NCBI GenBank assembly: GCA_938743325.2
Contig: OW568874.1
Location: forward strand, 738,271-802,270
Direction of reading: 5' to 3'
Origin: Pycnococcus provasolii
Lineage: Eukaryota > Chlorophyta > Pseudoscourfieldiophyceae > Pseudoscourfieldiales > Pycnococcaceae
Length of the DNA stretch: 64,000 nucleotides
Positions 54,398-64,000 of this stretch are shown piece after piece (position 1 is the first letter of the stretch; each line of letters begins with the position of its first letter). The position numbers and the translations under genes are program-made. The notes beneath the pieces were generated by a model that saw only the letters and a list, made by a program, of their open reading frames with translations, did not search any database and had not been told where the DNA came from.

Positions 54398-57371
54398 ATG
54401 GCCAGCCGAGGATTTGGCGGATTTCGTGGCGCAACGCGAATAGGAACTGATGCGCGAGACTGTGAGTCGTCGTCCGCAGCAACGGCCCCTCCAGAGAAAC
54501 ACGGCGCGGTGAGCACAGCATCTCAGCACACAGGTGGCGTTGCCGTCGCAGACGAGCAAGCACTACACGAGGGTGCGCCGCCGCCCTCCGCATTCGTGCA
54601 CTGCATCAAGCAGCTGCCGAAGCGCGATGCCAAGACGAGAACAAAGGCGCTTATGAGCATTGCGGCGGATCTCACTTCCCCCGAAACATCGGGGGACGAT
54701 GTCAAGGCACTCGTTCCACACTTTGCGGCGTTCTACCGAAGGCTTGCCGTTGACGTCGACCGGCAGGTGCGAGCCGCCGCCGCGAACGTGATGGCTGCCA
54801 TCGCGAAAGAGCTCAAACGCGCACTCACTCCACACCTCAAGAGCCTCCTTCCCTATTGGTGGCTGCAGTGCCACGACGCTGACAGGGAAACGGCTCAGGC
54901 TGCGACGTGCGCTCTTGAGCAGACGTTCCCAAACGAACGCAAGCGTGCCGATGCTCTTCGCTTCGCGCTGCCACCGCTGGCGGCGGCGCTCACGGGGCTT
55001 TGGCTGAGCCCATGCGGTCTGAACAGCGGTATGAACGCAAAGCACATCGACTCGGCGGAAGAGTTGGGTCTTCACGAGACGACGGTGCGTGCGTCCGTGC
55101 TCCGTGCGCTCGGCGCTCTCGCTGCCGCCGTCTCATCGCCCCCAGACGCTCTTCTGGCCCTCGAGTCGAAGTGCGAGCTCAGCGATGGTCAAACACTCGT
55201 CGGTGATGGCGCACCCATCCACGGCGTGTCCGTGGCAACCATTGTCAGAAGTGCCAACGTTCTTGCGAAGAAATTCGGCGGTGGACTACACAGCACGAAC
55301 GCTGACGTGAGATTTGCACTGTACGACTACATCGCGAGCTGCTGCAAGCACATTCCTTCTCAACCTTCGTCGTCAACATTCATAACGGACGAGCTCGTAT
55401 CCAGCCTTTTCGATAGTCTGCAGATTGAGAGAGAGGTTGCGCACAATCACGCGTCACTGTGGAGTGCCTTGCTGAACGCAGTAAAGGTTGTGGCGGCGCA
55501 GGATCGAACGCACGTTGCTACCCTGTACCACAATAAGCTTCACAAAAAGCTGCTTTTGTTTGTGAGCAAGATGTCATCGTCCTTCGACTCGCTGACAGCG
55601 ATACTACCATTGCTTGCTCTACTGCTCGGTACGGACGGAGAAGGCACCGTGCATGCGACAACTCGCTCTCTCGTGGAACTGATCGCAGCGATTTTTGAAG
55701 TGCAGGCGAATGCGTCGACTCCAGTTGACAAATCTGCAGTTGCTGAAGCGTACGTAGAGTGTGCCGCGTACGTAGCAGTGCGCATGGCGATGCAGGTACC
55801 AGATGATCTTGGCTCTTTCTTTCAAGATGCTATCGCCACGCCTCTTTTGAGAACTGGCGACGACGAAAAAGTGCAACCGGCATCTCCAGACTACGCGGCA
55901 GGTGTCGCCGCATCATTCATGGCCAGCATCGCAGACTCGGCCGAGGCGAACCGAATCCTTCCCTTGTACACGCAAATTATGGTTGCTTGCCTGGAGAGCA
56001 TGTCGGATGCGAGGCTGGCGCTTGCGGCTGCTGTTACGAGCAAGATCTATCGAGCTTTAAGCGAGAAGAGCGGCGAAGCTGCAGCAAATGCAACGAGCAT
56101 GTACGGCGCGATCGCCAGGAAGATTGCGACGCGCCTTGCATCCTTAGCCGTGGCTGGTAGTAGCAGGAAAGCGGAGCTAAATGAAGCACTGGCGTTGCTC
56201 GTTGAATCTGCCGGCCCATCGTGCCTGATTGCATCTGCAGATGCTAAACAAGCATCGGCGCGGGCAAAGGAGAAAGGCGGGGCTGTGAGTGAGACTGTCG
56301 CGTCGATCCTTGGCGACGATCTCATGCAATGGCTCATGAAGCAACTGCAGCCAACGTCTACGAGCGACGGAATTGGCAAAGATGACGAAGATAGTGCATC
56401 CAACATGAGCTTCGTTCGACTCATATGCAAGTGCGTGTGTCAAAGCGTAGACAGTGTCAACGCTCTCGTGACTCTATGCCTGAATTCGGCGGATGAGGTA
56501 GTTGATCGCGTACGAGCAAAGATGCTGCTCCGCCGCATTGTTGATGTCCTGCAATCAGACGAGTCGATCGATGTTGAATTGTGGCGTGCGTCATGTATCG
56601 CAGAAATGGTCATTTCACATGATTCGAGCGATCTTGCTATTGTCTGCCTGGGTGGCTTGTCGGGGAAGCCTATTGTGCACTCGGACGGTGCTGAGCGTCT
56701 TTTGCGCCAACTGTTTCCCGAAGATGGAACCAACGTGCGCGTGGAGTCAATCGCGCCGGTATTTAATCTTCGCATTTGGGCACTTGCACAGCAAGCCCCT
56801 ATGCTGCGTTCGGTACTGGAGCGCTGCATCCATGACATTCATTTCATTTTGCTGGCTCGACAGGACACGCTCGGAGTTACCGCGGACAGAACGCATCCGC
56901 TTCGCGCCTTCTACAAACATGTGCGAAACGCATCTGAGTTTGCGCTTGAGCGACGCCACATTTCCCATGCAATTTCACAATCGATTACTGAGATGTGCGA
57001 CGACGACGCGACTTCCGCCGTATCTTACGACGCTTTTGTCGAGGTGCTGCAGAGCCTATGCTCAACAGCACAAGAGCAAGACGAGCTCGTACGCCACGCT
57101 TGTTCGTCTGACTCGCGGCGGGTGACGAATGCCGACGGTGGAGAGAAGATTCAATTTCTCTTCGGTCGCGAGCCATACACATCAAATCAGCGGGGAGCAT
57201 TTCTCCGCCGTTCCACCTTCATGACATCGCTGATGTGCTCGCTCGGCCCGGACGCGTTTCTCGCGGCGCAAACGTCTCCCTTGCACACGGCCCTGCAGCT
57301 GCTGTGCGCTGATTGTATTGCAGCACATGCTCGTCACGCAAGGGAAGAAGAGAAGTGCAAGCTGCATGTGT

Positions 57372-57404
<33 letters not shown>

Positions 57405-59945
57405 TTCGCGCATTGCTTGCCCTTGATTCGCCGTCGAGCATTCTCTTACCATACCTTTTACAAGCATCACAAGATACGTCAGCGCTTACCATGGATGCAT
57501 TCCTCGCACACGCGATGATCATCTGGCAATCGGAGTCTAGGGCACTTTCGTCTGAATCCACAGCCCTTGATGTGAATCATCCCATCGTTTCCGTGCTCGA
57601 GTGCGTATTCGCATTCGAGTCTCTCGATGACAAGCGTTGGGGTAAGACGATCCGAGACTTTGCGAAACGCCACATCATCGCAGTCGACGCGTCGCACGTC
57701 GAAAATGGCATTCCACACGAGGTTGCGATTCGACTCTTACCTTTCGTATCCAACGCGATGTGGCGCGAAGAGCCCAGTGCTATCGTGCCTTATGCAAATA
57801 CATTTGTCGAGCTTGCGACTCGCGAGGCATCCAAGGGTCGTCCAACTGCCGAACTGGCCCAGGCGCTGGATGTCGTGCTTTCTGTGTACCCCATCAAGTG
57901 CGCCGAGGAGGGACGGGTTGCGGCACAACACGTGCTTCACAATCAGCATAGCAGCAATTTATTGTCGCTTGTTTCGGAACTTCACTCCGCGACACTCAAA
58001 GTCTTAGCCGGTGTTGCCGCTGCACGACGCTTTGAGAGCACTTCAACGTCATCGACAGATATGGACAACGACCCGACATGCATATTTTCGATGGGCAGTC
58101 TTTCGATTCTTCGAGTCATCACAGCAGCTTTGTCCTATACATCGCCGGAAAAGTTGAATTCGGAGGTGGTCAAGATTGCGATTCAGCATGTGCAAGAGGC
58201 ACTGTCACGTACGGTTGTTCGTTTCGAGGAGCAAGCGGAACTGCTTGCAAGCGAGAGTGAGGAACGTGCGCATGATCTGGTTGACGGCAACAAACATGCT
58301 GATTCGATACAATTGTCCTGCACGCTTGCCGTCTTCGTGCTGGAAGTACTCTTTGAGCTTGAGCGCTCGGGGCAACCTGCGCCGCTTTCGGAAGGCGAAT
58401 TCCGGTCGTCTAAGGATGATCTCGTTGGCGAACTTCTGCGTCTTTGCTTTGCCGCAGGATTTGTTCTATCTGCCACGCGCCAGCAATCTGGGGAGGATGT
58501 CAATGAAGCAGAACGAGGTGTTGGGCAGTGGTTTGGCGGTTCGCGGTCTGCTCCGCTCTGGCGAAGCGTCTGCCGTGCAACTCTGTACTGTACAAACGCG
58601 CAAGTATCTTCTGCTTCGCAAGCGGCATCGATCTGGGGAGAAGATCTTGGCATTTCGTCCGTTCAGGCGTTGATGGGTATGCTTGTTCATGAATCGGCCA
58701 GGGCTGACGAGCGCCAAGCTCTTCGTAATGTGGCATTTGAACTTCTCTTGAGCTATCCGTTGCACAGTGCGTGTGCTTTAAGCGACTCTGCCGACCTTCC
58801 CGAAACAGAAGAGGAGATGCAGATGATGCTTGAGCTTGGTGCAACCGCCGCGCAGATGGCTGGTATTCGAGAGAAGCTTGACGCGTTGCTTGCGCAGGCT
58901 CGACGTGAAGGTACTCAAAGCGGCATGTCGACATTCTTGGTGGGCATGATTCTGTTGCTCAACTGTATGCGCGAGACGTCACTATCTCCGAACGAGGAAA
59001 GGATGCGCGTTCTTCACCGCTTGCATCACTACATTTCGTCCACCGATCTTCTGCAGACGGCTTTGAATTATACATCAAAGCAGCTGAATCTCACGAGCTT
59101 CGATGTGAAGCCGAAGCGTAAGCCGGGTGGTTTTGTTTCCTCGATGAACGATTCATCGCCATCGGCTTTAGACGGGGCATCTATGGCACGTCTTCGACGC
59201 CTCGATCGTGCGAGTCTGACGCTGAGAGACGACCTCGTGATTCCCATCACATTCTGGGGAAACAATGAACTCCAGGCTCACGAGCAACTCTGCCACCAGT
59301 TCATCGCGCTGGCACTGACGTGCTGTTCTACGATAAGTCGTCAGTGGTTCGCGTCGATCCGCGACCGTTCGCTGATCGCAGGCATCGAATCGTACGTTGC
59401 AAAGCACCACACGGCAAAGGCTGTGGAGCTCGAGCTTGACACGGCGGCGCAGCGAGGCATTGGATCATCTGGCGGCGATCGTGCCATTTCGATTCAGCCA
59501 ATCAAGGTTCAGCGTATTTTGGTGGCGAAGTGCGAATTGGACGACGAGTCGACACTTGTGATCAATATTAAGTTCCCATCAACATTTCCGCTGCAGGCGC
59601 CCGAGGCAGAGTGCGTCGAGCGCGTGGGTGTAAGCGAGGGTAAGCTACGCAAGTGGCTGCTTACGACGAACATCTACCTGCGGAACGCAAGTACGGGTGG
59701 ATGTGTGGAGGCGCTGCTCCGCTGGAAGGAGGCTGTGGACAAGGAGTTTGATGGCTTGGAGCCGTGTCCTATCTGCTACTCCGTCGTGCACGCAACCTCA
59801 CGTCTCCTGCCGAAGCTACAGTGCCGACAGTGTGCAAACAAATACCACAGCGCTTGCCTTTACCAGTGGTTTACCAAGTCGCAGAAGTCGATGTGCCCAA
59901 TGTGCCAAGTTCCTTGGGGAACGGTCACAAGTCGCCCACGTCAAA

Positions 59946-59983
<38 letters not shown>

Positions 59984-60034
59984 CACGAACAGCCACCTCA
60001 GGAACAGTGGCAACAGGAGCACGTGGGTGAGATC

Positions 60035-60085
<51 letters not shown>

Positions 60086-60187
60086 GCAGAGCCGCAGCAG
60101 CACGTGGATCAGCTACCGCCGACTTCACGTGTGGAAGAGGACGATGTCGATGAGGAGGAGGACGAAGAACAACCTGACCTCGATTGA
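54398..60187 (+). CDS. LTN1: Listerin (LTN1) ribosome-quality-control E3 ligase
   Basis: A 1929-residue E3 ligase that ubiquitylates nascent chains stalled on 60S subunits. The N-terminus holds the family start (FVHCIKQLPKRDAKTRTKAL, about residues 67-86). A long HEAT-repeat solenoid follows, with an Asp run (GAC repeat near 57377-57400). Near the C-terminus is the RWD-like region (FPSTFPLQAPEAECVERVG), then a RING-CH at 1790-1836 (CPICYSVVHATSRL ... KYHSACLYQWF ... KSMCPMC) with all eight ligands. Unusually, about 93 residues follow the RING: a Gln run, an Ala run (encoded by a GCG repeat at about 60035-60085) and an acidic tail ending EEQPDLD. Listerin normally ends at its RING. Base use is more AT-rich than neighbouring genes. 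Confidence 0.93.
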
Positions 60188-60212
60188 ATAGTATAGTTGT
60201 AGATTCATAATG

Positions 60213-60217
60213 TGTAA
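60213..60217 (+). terminator. TGTAA polyadenylation-type motif after LTN1
   Basis: TGTAA 26 bases after the LTN1 stop codon, the usual green-algal poly(A) signal position. Confidence 0.5.
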
Positions 60218-60743
60218 AGAAAGAAAGGGAAAAAGGGTTAGGCCCTGCGTTCTTATTATTACACGAGGTAATACGGAGGTTATGTGTTTCTCCATTTCTA
60301 AGCGATCGCCTCGATCGTCGCCTCCCTACTCCCTAGGGGCTCACGAGGGCGTGTCCTAGAAAAAACATGTGATGGATCTCGATTCAACGATTGTGTCATT
60401 GCACATGCTATTGTGCTCCTGCTCCTGCTCCTCCTGGCGGTGGTGGCGGTGGTGGCGGTTGTTGTGGTCGCCGTAACTGTGCTGGGCGTGACGCGGGGTC
60501 GCGCAGTCCATTATTGAAGTGTCCGCCGATAGCCATGCCAATTTCACCCACAAATGCGTTTCTGATCTCCTATCCCCTCTCTGTCCCCTCTTGGCTCTTG
60601 CTGTCCCCTCCAGCTACCTTCAGGTCCCCTCTCCCCCAATCGGCGTTCTCTCTTCTCACAAGGACCTGAGGTGGGTCCCCAACCAAGTAGCTGGCACAGC
60701 TCACCACCCCTGGGAGCAGCAGACCTGGGAGCCTGGGAGGTCT

Positions 60744-60809
60744 TGGTGGTGGTGGTGGTGGTGGTGGTGGTGGTGGGGTGGGGTGGGGTGGGGTGGGGGG
60801 GGGGGGGGA
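60744..60809. repeat. GGT, GGGGT and poly-G tract
   Basis: (GGT)n, then four GGGGT units and a run of about 14 G, all on the plus strand, ending about 210 bases before the VSR start. A strong G-quadruplex candidate. Confidence 0.95.
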
Positions 60810-61017
60810 GTAGGCCTTCCTAGGAAGGGGAAGGAAGGTTCTTCTTTCTTCTTCCCTTAACACCTTCTGGGCTGACGGGGATCCGCTCTAGATGGTATGT
60901 GCTCGGGTTCTCCGCGAAGTTCTAACGCGCCAGGCCACTCCCACGCCACTCCAGCCACGCCTACGATTCCGACGAGAACGAGAGAACGGAATAACGCGGA
61001 GTCAGCCACCTGCGACT

Positions 61018-63203
61018 ATGGCGACACGAACCACAGCCACGTCGTCACTTCTCACGCTGCTGCTAGCGCACCTCACCACGCTGCACCAGGTGTCGGCCAA
61101 CTTTAAGGTGGAGACGTCATCCTTGCGGATCGACCAGCCGGAAGCGTACAAGGGCAAGTACGACGTCGCACTCGCAAACTTCGGGGTGCCTCTGTACGGG
61201 GGAAGCCTCAAGGGTGTGCTCGTGTATCCGCCGACGAACCGGTACGGCTGCGTGGAGTTTGGAGATGACTACCAGCTTCCCAAGCACCCTGGCTTTGCCA
61301 CCGTACTCCTTCTCGACCGCGGTGGGCCCAACGGAAACAAGTGCAAGTTTGTTGTTAAGACGGACAACGCGCAGAAGCTCGGTGCCAACGCGTTGCTCGT
61401 CATCAGTGACCATGATAGGCTGACCACCATGGACTCAGGAGGGGACGACGCGAGCCAGGAAATTGTCGAGCACCTCTCCATCCCCGCGGGCTTGATTACA
61501 AAAACCGTCGGAGAGTCGCTGAAGGATGCGGTCGCGAAGGAGGGCATGGTGATTGCGACGCTCGACTGGACTGACAGCTTGCCTCACCCCGACGATCGTG
61601 TGGAGTGGGAGTTCTGGACAAATAGCAACGACGCTTGCGGTGTGAAGTGCGATCAGCTCAAAGAGTTTGAGAGCTCTTTCGCTTCAACCGCGCAGGCTCT
61701 CGAGAAGGGCGGTTACACGCAGTTCACCCCGCACTACGTGACGTGGCTCTGCCCGGACCACTTCAAGGAAACGAAAGAATGCAAGAGCCAGTGCATTAAC
61801 CACGGAAGGTACTGCGCGCCTGACCCAGACGACGACCTCACTAAGGGATACGATGGCAAGGATGTCGTCGGTGAGAACTTGCGGCAGCTGTGTTTCTTCC
61901 AGCTCGCGAACCAGAGTGCGACTCCGTGGCTGTATTGGGACTACGTGAACATGTTCGGTAAGTCGTGCACGATGTCTTCGGGACACTACAATCGCGAGTG
62001 CTCGGAGAACGTGTTCCTCGCACTCGGAGGGAACAACCTCGAGGGTGGCCTTCAGGCGTGGCGAGATTGCATTGGCGACGTCACCGCGGACACCAAGAAC
62101 AGCCTTCTCGACTCCGAGCAGAAGAACCAGGAGGGCACGAAGGAGAACGGGCACACCGACATTTCGATCGTGCCCACGGTGCTGATCAACAACGCGCAGT
62201 ACCGTGGCCGTCTGGAGAAGAACGCTGTTCTCAAGGCACTCTGCGCAGGCTTCAGCAAGAATACCGAGCCTGAGGTGTGCAATGGCAAGGACGTGAGCGA
62301 GAACGAGTGTGAGGAGGGAAATATTGGTGAAAGGGCATGCAAGGCGAACGTGCGTTCGGGCAGGACGAGGTGCATCAACACTTTCAGAGGCTACGAGTGC
62401 GGATGTCTGCCCGGTTACATTGAAGACAGGGTTGATGGAATGGAGACGTGCGCCAAGAACGACGAGTGCAAGCGAACGGCGCTGACGCTCGACCGGTGCA
62501 CTGGTGAGCGCAGCGCATGTCGCAACATGCCCGGTTCCGACCCCCCGTTCGAATGCGAGGATATCTCGAACGACTGCTTGGGACCAAAGAATGGCGGATG
62601 CTGGTCAAAGACTATCGGCGGCGACTTTTTCTCGGCGTGCCAAGACAACTTAAACGTGACACGCGAGGCTTTTTCAAATGACGAGGACATTGCATTCATG
62701 GCGAATCACACGTGCAAGTGTCCGAGCGGATTCCGAAAGGTGAACGACAAGGGTGGCGACAGCTTCGAGTGCGAGGACATTGACGAGTGCAAAACAGAAT
62801 GCAAGGGAGCCAAAGAATCCTGCAAGAACGTGCCTGGTTCGTTCGTGTGCACGTGCAAGGCGGGCGTTCGTATTGACGGGAAGTGTGTCGTCGACTCGGA
62901 TTCGATGCAGAGCGGAGGAGGCGCATCTGTGGGGATGGTTATTTTTATCATTGTTGCGGTGGTGGTTCTACTTGGTGTCGCGGCGTACGGCCTGTACAAG
63001 TACAGGCTGCAGTCGTATATGCGCGCGGAGGTTCGCGGCATCCTTGCACAATATGTACGTTCATCTCCAACCAAACCCAGTGGCGTACAATCAATATGCA
63101 TTCACTAACAAGACCTGACACACAAAATCACACACAACAAATGTTTTCAAAGATGCCGCTGGATGATGCTGACCAGGATGCCCCAAGCGCCCTGGGAGCA
63201 TGA
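61018..63203 (+). CDS. VSR: Vacuolar sorting receptor (two exons: 61018-63054, 63153-63203)
   Basis: A type I membrane receptor that carries soluble cargo from the Golgi to the vacuole. Spliced length is 695 residues. Signal peptide at 1 to about 29 (SLLTLLLAHLTTLHQVSA); PA domain (FGVPLYGGSLKGVLVYPP, FVVKTDNAQKLGANALLVI); the VSR central domain (HYVTWLCPDHFKETKEC, NGHTDISIVPTVLINNAQYRG around 380-400); Cys-rich EGF repeats from about 430, including the calcium-binding DIDECKTEC; one membrane helix at about 637-660; cytosolic tail KYRLQSYMRAEVRGILAQY. Unspliced, the tail continues with 18 unrelated residues. Removing a 98-base intron joins AQY to MPLDDADQD, restoring the YMPL sorting signal typical of plant receptors. 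Start chosen at the ATG with the signal peptide. Confidence 0.94.
63055..63152 (+). other. Spliceosomal intron in the VSR gene
   Basis: 98 bases, GTACGT at the 5' end, TTTTCAAAG at the 3' end, and CTAAC around 63105 as a branch-point candidate about 45 bases before the acceptor. It falls exactly between codons for Tyr and Met of the YMPL sorting signal. The only intron I can support in the window. Confidence 0.88.
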
Positions 63204-63598
63204 TGCTGACCATATGACAACAATGCTTTGGGTGGATGAGTAAAAACACTGAGATCCCTCATTCAGTAACGAAGTGTACTTTGCTCTATCCAGCGGTTGT
63301 CCATTCACACCATTCACTTTCACCATTCAGCCCATTCACCGGTGCCATTTACTTCGCGTTTTTTTACATTGCGCAGGTGATTTCGAAGGTTGTATCACTC
63401 TATCAGGGCGCTTTCGTTCGTTGGCTCAGTGAGGTCTCCGGTTGTAACTTGTTTTCGTTGATGTCGTCGCCATCGCCACCAATCGTGCATCAACACGATG
63501 ACTCAAGGGTCACACTTACTACTCTACCTGCCGCTAGAGTAGTATCTAAAGGAGTCCAACGTGTGGGAAAGGGGACTGTCTTGGAGTTGAGACTGCAA
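63204..63598. other. Spacer downstream of VSR
   Basis: About 400 bases, AT-richer than the genes, probably containing the VSR 3'UTR. It has a CATTCA-rich stretch (63297-63340). No supported gene. Confidence 0.35.
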
Positions 63599-63745
63599 TC
63601 ATGTATTTACAAACACTTTACACAAAAACTCCTCCGAGTTATTTTCAAAAAAGTCCTCGTCAGCGTCTTCACCCCAATCACTGATGACACGCGCGTGGAA
63701 AACGTCCGTCTCCGCCTCGCTTTCCAAGAGTCCCGCACCTGCCTG
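63599..63745 (-). CDS. Possible last exon of a minus-strand gene
   Basis: On the minus strand a frame from 63745 to a TGA at 63599-63601 encodes an acidic, natural-looking stretch (LLESEAETDVF, then SDWGEDADEDFFENNSEEF). It has no ATG, and a TAG lies in frame just upstream at 63748-63746, where CATCTAG and CAGGCAG would serve as splice acceptors. It may therefore be the final exon of a gene starting beyond 64000. The same bases are also open on the plus strand, with less protein-like composition. No family recognised. Confidence 0.3.
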   Translation of the reverse strand, partial: QAGAGLLESEAETDVFHARVISDWGEDADEDFFENNSEEFLCKVFVNT

Positions 63746-63937
63746 CTAGATGAGCGGTCGCATCGTACGACGTGTCGTCGAGAAATAGTGCGGTGGCGCC
63801 ACTGACGCGTGCACGTATGCGTGCACGCAACGACGTGCTGCGCGTGCTGCGCTGCAGCGGATGATTGTGAGAGAATGCTCGCTCAAATCAGTCGAAACGG
63901 GTCGGAAGAGTATTAACAATTTGACCAACCTCGTGCC

Positions 63938-63955
63938 GGGTTAGGGTTAGGGTTA
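63938..63955. repeat. Telomere-type array, TTAGGG x3, near right edge
   Basis: GGGTTAGGGTTAGGGTTA on the plus strand. The surrounding 255 bases to the window end hold GCGTGCAC-type palindromes (63807-63828) and no gene. Gene context to the right is outside the window. Confidence 0.9.
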
Positions 63956-64000
63956 GATAGGCCCAAATTGCCACTTGTTCCAGATTGCCACTTAGGATAC

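Larger units (their letters stand above)
60188..61017. promoter_or_regulatory. LTN1-VSR spacer and presumed VSR promoter
   Basis: About 830 bases. No gene seen; a GGC/GGT-rich patch at 60430-60465 and the large G-rich tract listed separately are the main features. The frame of the VSR gene is open back to 60892, but those 42 codons are basic and precede a textbook signal peptide, so they are treated as leader. Confidence 0.4.

Noticed and set aside
1-64000. The idea that TTAGGG arrays mark a chromosome end or subtelomere
   Set aside because: Arrays are short, in both orientations, and embedded among ordinary housekeeping genes across the window.

Overview
The window reads as nuclear DNA of a small, gene-dense, GC-rich photosynthetic eukaryote, most likely a flagellated green alga of prasinophyte type. 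This is inferred from gene content: a vacuolar sorting receptor with the plant-type cytosolic tail, the plant-type last enzyme of ascorbate synthesis, a D-type cyclin with an LxCxE motif, plastid-targeted proteins, a ciliary DRC9/IQCG-like protein, and TGTAA motifs just after several stop codons. About 28 protein genes are supported. Almost all are single long reading frames; one clear spliceosomal intron is visible, at the 3' end of the vacuolar sorting receptor gene (63055-63152). I could not identify the species.

Layout: 1-2671 holds the end of an amino-acid transporter, lipoate transferase and an AIM24-like protein. 3184-15197 holds an alanine-rich unknown protein, SERRATE/ARS2, VPS11, a membrane PDI, a small zinc-knuckle protein, a DUF1995 plastid protein and a MOSC protein. 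15483-25611 holds a DEIH-box helicase, a fused NADH-dehydrogenase-like/selenophosphate synthetase, a J-protein, a stand-alone ovothiol-type N-methyltransferase, a tiny plastid lumen-type protein, an acidic unknown protein and the permuted GTPase MTG1. 26923-39573 is one uninterrupted gene for a giant secreted protein of about 4,200 residues (LamG-like, IPT-like, filamin-like, DUF2341-like and kelch domains). 39903-43785 holds L-galactono-lactone dehydrogenase and cyclin D. 43786-47140 is the only large gene-poor stretch and is full of tandem repeats and hairpins. 47141-64000 holds DRC9, capping protein beta, a queuosine-tRNA galactosyltransferase-like GT2 enzyme, an FIP-like thylakoid protein, an MRS2 magnesium channel, Listerin and the vacuolar sorting receptor.

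Genes alternate strand strikingly. Convergent pairs are separated by only about 40-330 bases (most under 160). Short telomere-type (TTAGGG/CCCTAA) arrays occur in five head-to-head promoter spacers and in none of the ten tail-to-tail spacers, which is the most unexpected organisational pattern here. The genes are mostly housekeeping functions without shared pathways; VPS11 and the vacuolar receptor both serve vacuolar traffic, and SERRATE and the DEIH helicase both serve RNA metabolism, but I see no functional cluster. No viral gene or intact transposon was recognised.
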